From the NCBI RefSeq assembly GCF_017591435.1, contig NC_059276.1:7878776-7942775 (forward strand): 64,000 nt of DNA. The letters are read 5' to 3'. The position numbers and the translations under genes are program-made. The stretch comes from Portunus trituberculatus. Its lineage: Eukaryota; Arthropoda; Malacostraca; Decapoda; Portunidae. Below are positions 58,741 to 64,000 of the stretch, in pieces (the first letter of the stretch is position 1; each line of letters opens with the position of its first letter). Below the pieces are notes generated by a model. It had not been told where the DNA came from, did no database searches, and saw only the letters and a program-made list of their open reading frames with translations.

Positions 58741-59186
58741 CAATTGTTCTTTTTCAGCTTCTTTCTTTTGATATCCTTGAGCCCACTCGTTCTTAGTTCT
58801 TCGTCTATTTTGAGTCATTTCTCCCATTGATTTTACTTTCATCACCTGCATCTTTCCTCTTTATATCCTACATAAACGGATACAAAGGAAGAACAAACCA
58901 TACCAGACATGTTGATCCTTACGAGGTTGTTTGTGGTAAGCTACACTATATGCAGTAAAGGACACAGGATGGCAAACACAAAGACTCCTAGTGTGACAGC
59001 AAAGAGGACTCCCATTAGTACCTGAGGACAAGCTGAATCTTTCCCTTCTGATGTGCAAGGAAAGAAGGAAAACCGTGAAAACAAGAAGGGAATATCACAC
59101 AGCGCTGTCAGACTTACTCCAATATTGACATGACCCATTTTTTGTCGAATTGTGAAACTAGCAATCAGACAGAAGCGAAACGAGGC
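58741..59186. other. Repeat-poor DNA with a weak membrane-like minus frame
   Basis: A 65-codon minus frame (59138 to 58941) includes a hydrophobic run after an acceptor-like CTCAG (see findings). I do not call a gene. Confidence 0.3.
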
Positions 59187-59240
59187 CTCTCCCAGCCTTC
59201 TCCCAGCCCTCTCCCAGCCCTCTCCCAGCCCTCTCCCTCT
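59187..59240. repeat. 11-bp tandem repeat, CTCTCCCAGCC
   Basis: About four near-identical 11-bp units. Confidence 0.92.
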
Positions 59241-59291
59241 CGCTCTCTTGAGTATGACACGCGGACTGGGAGACTAAGGATTCTTTTCTCA

Positions 59292-59294
<3 letters not shown>

Positions 59295-59333
<39 letters not shown>
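59295..59333. repeat. (TC)n microsatellite
   Basis: Uninterrupted TC dinucleotides. Confidence 0.96.
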
Positions 59334-59336
<3 letters not shown>

Positions 59337-59828
59337 GTATTCACAACAAGACACACACACAATATATATACAAACACCACAGCTCAATCCATATTTACTC
59401 TCAGGTATTCCAGCATCTTCCGTTTTCTTTATGGGGGCACTTTTACGTTCACCATTAGGCATCTAGTTATTTCCGAAGCATGCTCCCACCCGGTATTTCC
59501 TCGCAGATATTTCACCCCGAGCCGCACAGGGAGTCGGTGTTATTTGGCCAGGATGATTCGAGGTTCCCAGAGGACTGCACTTAAACCAGAGTCATGTGAG
59601 AATAATATCTGGCGTCACACTGCCTAAGGAGTAGCTTTTGGGGTTAAGAGTTCTGGTGGGGAGGGATTGTCTGAGGTTCAAAATTCTAATGGGGAGTGAT
59701 TAGGGAGTTCTAGTTTCTTGTAGATTTTAGGTTGAAGTAATTGTATGTAAGTGGAGTTTTGAGTTGTGCATTAAGGTTGGGAGGGACAATTTGAAGTTAA
59801 AATGTGAAAAGATGAGAAATTTTTTGAA
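59334..59828. other. Repeat-poor unique DNA
   Basis: GGGGAGGGATTGTCTGAGGTT-like and GGGAGGGACAATTTGAAGTT-like words recur at about 59660 and 59780, hinting at an old 120-bp duplication. No gene is seen. Confidence 0.4.
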
Positions 59829-60170
59829 GAGTTACAAATCTAGATAAAGAAAAGACACGCAAGAAATAAATCTATGGAAGAAAGACAGAAAATACAACGA
59901 AAAGGAAGAGATACAAGGAAAGAATAAGTTGAAAAGTGGTAGAAAGAAACCAAAGTGTAAAATAAGTCGAAGAAAAGGAGGGGGCTTTAAATTAGAAATC
60001 GGGTGAAATTCTTAGACGAGTTACAAATCTAGATAAAGAAAAGACAAGTACGAAATAAATCCACGAAAAAAAAACAGAAAAAGTTTTAAAAAGAAGATAG
60101 AGAAGGAAAGAACAGGTGTTAGAAAGAAGACAAAGTGTAAAATGATCCGAAGAAAGGAGGGAATCGAGTC
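59829..60170. repeat. Tandem duplication, 189-bp unit
   Basis: GAGTTACAAATCTAGATAAA at 59829 and 60018. Both continue with GAAAAGACA, AAATAAATC, GAAAGAA and CAAAGTGTAAAATRATCCGAAG. Confidence 0.92.
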
Positions 60171-60512
60171 AAAGGCACTGTACACCTTGAAATCAGCCGT
60201 AGCATGACCTGGAAAGGAGCAATCAGGCCCTGGTCTCGCCCGGAAGAATGGTTCGTAAGGTGGAATTAGGGCGGGGCAAGGATGGGCTGAGCTGGACGCG
60301 GTAGAAAGGGAGAAGGAAAGGTTAGGTTAAGCTAGGGAGTGGAACAGTCTACAGAGGGGGAGAAGGTCGCGGGAAAGGAACGCCGTTGACTTTAGGGAAC
60401 TAAACTTGGCAACAAAAACAAGTCTTCATTTATATTGCAAGGGTTGTCGTATTCGAAACCCTAAAACAAGGTTGTCACGGGAAGTTATATTCCTAAAGGG
60501 GAATTTGTAGAT

Positions 60513-60514
<2 letters not shown>
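60171..60514. other. Repeat-poor, GC-richer DNA
   Basis: No gene is recognised. Confidence 0.4.

Positions 60515-60589
<75 letters not shown>
60515..60589. repeat. (GT)n microsatellite
   Basis: Uninterrupted GT dinucleotides. Confidence 0.98.
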
Positions 60590-60590
<1 letters not shown>

Positions 60591-60635
60591 TTTCTACTTA
60601 GTTTATTGTTATTATCATCTGTGGTAAACCCTTAT

Positions 60636-60752
60636 TTATCTTATCTGTCTATCTATTTGTATCTATATACCTATATGTCTCTATCTATGTCTGTTTATGT
60701 GTCTATTTACCTGTCTAAACGTGTCTATCCGTTTGTCTATCTGTATATAACC
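60636..60752. repeat. Degenerate TCTA/TCTG tetranucleotide tract
   Basis: CTATCTATTTGTATCTATAT-type sequence between two GT arrays. Confidence 0.8.
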
Positions 60753-60766
60753 CTGACCAGTGACTT

Positions 60767-60768
<2 letters not shown>

Positions 60769-60844
<76 letters not shown>

Positions 60845-60856
60845 TGTGTGTGTGTG
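60769..60856. repeat. (TG)n microsatellite with one ATG break
   Basis: TG with a TATG interruption at about 60837, then TCCGCGCGGG. Confidence 0.97.
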
Positions 60857-61301
60857 TCCGCGCGGGTGAGTCCTCGTAACCTGAGCACCTTAGTAATTAC
60901 CAACCCATTTCTCTTGACAGGTGAGTGAGGGGCGAGCCAGGCAGTTGTAACAGGTGTGCGGTGCGGGAGCAAATCTCTGGTAAGTAAAGGCTGGTGTGTT
61001 TGTGTGTCCGTGTTTGTGTGTGTGTTTGTTGACTCCCGCTTCGCATCCCGCCGCTCGCCGTGTCATCAGAAGAGAGTTAAGAGAGGAACCAACGAACTGA
61101 AATGACTCTGATTCACGTCACTGTCTTGTTAATGTGACGTGTGTCTTACTAAGCTCTTCCTCCTCTTCCTCCTCTTCTTCTTCCTCCTCTTGTGCCTTCT
61201 CCACTCCTCGCGGTCCTCACTGTTAGTATCTTCACTATAAGCTTCCTAGATTCTTAAGTCGCCCCCACAGCTGATGCTTAGTCCTGCTGTCACTCCCACA
61301 C

Positions 61302-61306
<5 letters not shown>
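60857..61306. other. Repeat-poor, GC-richer DNA
   Basis: Has CAGGTGAGTGAGG (donor-like) at about 60919 and a TTCCTCC patch at 61155-61190. No exon is supported. Confidence 0.4.

Positions 61307-61380
<74 letters not shown>
61307..61380. repeat. (CT)n microsatellite
   Basis: Uninterrupted CT dinucleotides. Confidence 0.98.
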
Positions 61381-61384
<4 letters not shown>

Positions 61385-62280
61385 CCTCCTTTTCTCATCT
61401 TTCTCTTAATATGTTTCTTCCTTTTCGTTTTTTTTTTTGTTTTACTTTTTTCTTAATTCTATTCTTGCATTTTCATTGTTTCTTATTTCTTTTATCTTTC
61501 TTCCCTTTCTTTCTTTCGTCCTTTATCTTTTTTTATGTTTTTTTATTTTTTCTTCCTTCGCTGTATCCTTTGCTTTTCTTCTTCCTTCCTCTTGTTTCAT
61601 TTCCTTCTCCTCTTCGCCTTCTGTGTTTTCTCATTTCTTCCCTTACTCCATCCTCTTGTCTCATTCTCCTATTCTCCTTACCCCTTCCTTTCTTCTTTCC
61701 TCTTATTTCACTTCCTTTCCTTCCTCTTCATTACTTGACTCCCTTTCTCATTTTCTGGTCCTTTTTTTTCCCTTCTTCTTTTTATTTCATTTTCCTCCCT
61801 TCTTATATTACTCCTTGTTTCACTCCCTTATCTTCTTTTCTTTCATTCTTTCTTCTTACACTTCATTGTTCTCTTCTTCTGTTTCCCTGTCTCCTTCTCT
61901 TCCTTCTTTCACTTCCTTACCTCTTCCTTTTCTTTTATTCCTCATTTTTGTTTCACCGCCTTGTCCTCTGCTTTAGTCTCCCTCTCTTCTTTTCCTTCTT
62001 TCAATTATGTACCTCTTCCTTTCCTTCTATTCCTTGTCATCATCTTCTGTTTTCCTATCTCTCGTTACTTCTTTCACTTTCCTATCTCTTCTTTTTTCTT
62101 TTATTTTTTGCTTTTGCTTCACTTCCTTATCATCTATTTCCTTGTCTCCTTCTCTTCCTTCTTTCACTTCCCTACCTCCTTTCCTCCAATTTCTCGCTCC
62201 TGTTACATTTCCTCCCATTCTACCTCCCTTAGCTACTCGCCTCGTCGCTTCCACCCCTTCCTTCCCTTCTTTTCTTCCGG
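61381..62280. repeat. Pyrimidine-rich tract with degenerate ~73-92-bp tandem units
   Basis: CCTTCTTTCACTTCCYTACCTC anchors lie at about 61902, 61994, 62067 and 62157. The preceding part has the same composition. The 273-residue F/L/S-rich frame at 61411-62232 is its product. Confidence 0.75.
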
Positions 62281-62592
62281 TAATCGTCTCCAGCCCATCA
62301 GCCCATCAGGCCCTAACGTGGCGAAAGAGATTTGGACGTCCATTTCATTACTGGGCCGAAGAGGATCTCGCTTCGCCTCTTGGTCTCGTCTCTGTTCCCT
62401 GCCGCGGCCACAGTACCCAGATGCCTCGCAAGGGGAAAGCGTGGGATGTTGTCTCGCAGTGTGCACGTAAGAAAAGAGATCACCAGGCGATTAAGTGACC
62501 CACCAGGAGGTTGTTCCCTGCTGCTCGTGATGCGTCAGTTATTAGTCGAGTAAACTGCTGTACTTGTTGTGTTTTGTGTTCCTGTTTTGATT
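62281..62592. other. Repeat-poor, higher-complexity segment
   Basis: Bounded by an acceptor-like CTCCAG (ending 62293) after a pyrimidine tract and a donor-like CACGTAAGA (62465). All + frames are open and no domain is recognised. Confidence 0.3.
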
Positions 62593-62788
62593 TTAACCTA
62601 TTCAGTACTAGGACTCATTTTTACCATGAGTTTTGGTATGAAAAGATCATTTATTTACATTAAAAAGGCTCCATAGAGGTCAGGATGTTAATGGCCAGAA
62701 TCTTCACTATTTTAATCCCCACATAAGTTTCTGAAGTTGCTTAATGAATTAATGAGTATGGAAAGACGCCATGGCACTGATGGGGTTA
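62593..62788 (+). mobile_element. TTAA-MITE (family 1)
   Basis: Starts TTAACCTATTCAGTACTAGG and ends GGCACTGATGGGGTTA. The interior holds ATTTTTACCATGAGTTTTGG, TTAATGGCCAGAATCTTCAC and CCCACATAAGTTTCTGAAG. There is a small internal deletion near the right end. Confidence 0.84.
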
Positions 62789-63688
62789 TGACCGGTGTAA
62801 GAGTTTATTAGTTACTTTACTCTGACTGGTAGGCATGCTTAGTTACTCAAAGAAACTGGCATGCTCACTCCTGTTAGGTTTAGTGTTCACTAAGATTCCG
62901 GGAGGTGAGAGAGGCAGAGTGGAGGTGAACGACACACGCTACTTGACTTGTGTTCTGAGCCAACGTAACTTTACCCAACCTGCAGAAGCGTGAGTCATTA
63001 GCGTCACGTCACCGCCTACAGTAGCGCCGCATTCCTCAGCTGGCTTGGCGGCTCGGAGGCTGAAAAACTGTGTGGAAATGAGGCGTAGCGTAAGAGTGTA
63101 ACATTGGTAGGCATTCCGCGCGGCAGCCACGGTGTAGTAAGGCGGGAATTGACAGATTCCGACGGTCATAAGAGACGGACGTGCGCTACATGGCTCACCT
63201 GAAGTCTTAATTGCTTCCTGCACACCACGCCTTCCCGCCCGCCCCCTGACGCGGCCACTCCCACCGCCTCTCCTACGCTGCTTCTCATAGCGTACAGTAA
63301 AAAAAAGGAAGATTAACGATAATTTTCGACAACGGTCATCGTGAGTATCCTAGTAGCGAGAGCAAGGACGGCGCCACCTTAGTCGCTCTGTGGACGCGGG
63401 TGGGGTTACACGTGTCCGCTCCGACGCTGCCGTACACTCGCAAAGTTTCTCCTTTCACTCCAAAACTACGATAAAAAATATGTAAGGATGAAATAACTCT
63501 GAAAGCGACCGAGACTCTTGATAATAAAGGTTGTGTACAGTCACTTCTGGCTGGGAGCGATGTAAGGTAGCTCACGTGAGCCCAGGTGAAAAGATCAATT
63601 TTGGGGCTGAGTTGTGTGATGGTGAGATTGACACAGTTGTGGTGAAGACCTGACCTTTATACCGCCCCGGCCCATTCAAGGCTCCCGA
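62789..63688. other. Repeat-poor, CpG-richer stretch; possible gene-proximal DNA
   Basis: Frequent CG words (GCGTCACGTCACCG, GTAGCGCCGC, CCGCGCGGC, GGACGCGGG), no microsatellite and only one short A run at 63299. Frames at 62939-63223 and 63336-63575 on the minus strand have no recognisable domain. Confidence 0.4.
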
Positions 63689-63701
63689 TGACCTCTGACC
63701 T
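63689..63701 (-). promoter_or_regulatory. Exact DR1 motif
   Basis: TGACCTCTGACCT is AGGTCA-G-AGGTCA on the minus strand. TGACCT also occurs at about 63650 and 63723. Motif match only, but it lies in the CpG-richer end of the window. Confidence 0.35.
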
Positions 63702-64000
63702 GACATATACGTGTCATTAAAGTGACCTGCGGTGTAGTTTTCCTATCATTTTCCTGGGCGATGGAAGCCAGTAATGGTGCCTGGAGTGCCTGGGGAAAGT
63801 GACACTGGCGGTGAGATCCCTCGTGGCACTGACGAGGATTGGGGCGGGATGGCAGCAGCCCCAACGACGGCAGTATTATGAAAAGTTTGCCAAGGGGGCC
63901 ATTAGCTGATGAGAAGGGAGGGCATTGTGGGAGTGACAGCACGGTGAGTGTGACCTGCGGCGACGAGGGAGGGGCAGAAGGACGCCCGTCAAGATGCTCA
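63702..64000. other. Repeat-poor GC-richer end of window
   Basis: Contains donor-like CACGGTGAGTGTG at about 63940. No gene is recognised before the window ends. Confidence 0.4.

Noticed and set aside
60318..60335. Arthropod telomere-like AGGTTAGGTTAAG
   Set aside because: Only about two TTAGG units; not an array.
62007..62498. A 163-residue plus-strand frame
   Set aside because: The first two thirds are pyrimidine-tract translation; the last third is unrecognised and all three frames are open there.

Overview
The window reads as intergenic or long-intron DNA of an animal, most probably a decapod crustacean (inference). The reasons are the extreme density of simple repeats, tRNA-derived SINEs with internal Pol III boxes, short non-autonomous DNA transposons, and no bacterial-style gene packing. 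I found no protein-coding gene, rRNA or intact tRNA gene that I can defend. Nearly every long open frame is a translated microsatellite or a pyrimidine/purine-biased tract.

Layout. 1-15.5 kb: GA, GT/AC and CCT arrays, degenerate tandem repeats (3.6, 4.2, 4.8-5.5, 8.2-8.6, 10.2 kb), a complete small transposon with long inverted ends (7685-7899), and the first TTAA-MITE (11195-11405). 15.1-27.5 kb: a 300-bp compound CA/GA/CAGA/CA array, then a pyrimidine-rich domain where all long GA/CT tracts lie as CT on the + strand, a truncated second copy of the 7.7-kb transposon (17177-17319), a 108-bp minisatellite (21.2-21.7 kb), long GGA/GAA tracts (22.6-23.2 kb), a tRNA-derived SINE (25409-25623) and an 89-bp A-rich minisatellite. 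27.5-42 kb: a 161-bp duplication, a minisatellite with a MITE nested in it (29.85-30.44 kb), a purine-to-pyrimidine switch at 34.45 kb, a duplicated unit that carries its own CT array (35.7-36.0 kb) and motif-switching trinucleotide arrays. 42-56.5 kb: another MITE, a 1-kb 78-bp minisatellite (51.1-52.15 kb), a dense AGGTCA half-site array (54.72-54.83 kb) and GAA tracts. 57-64 kb: four more MITE copies, two tRNA-SINE remnants, and a repeat-poor, CpG-richer final kilobase that is the best candidate for gene-proximal DNA.

Two mobile-element families explain much of the non-tandem sequence. Family 1 is about 200-215 bp, has TTAACCCCTTCAGTAC-type inverted ends flanked by TTAA (piggyBac-like), and has seven copies. 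Family 2 is about 215 bp with about 29-bp inverted ends (ACTATAGT...), one full and one truncated copy. Much of the rest is old tandem duplication with periods of about 78-290 bp. Possible regulatory content is limited to AGGTCA-type nuclear-receptor half-site groups, including two exact DR1 sites, and a few CAGGTG clusters. These are motif matches only.
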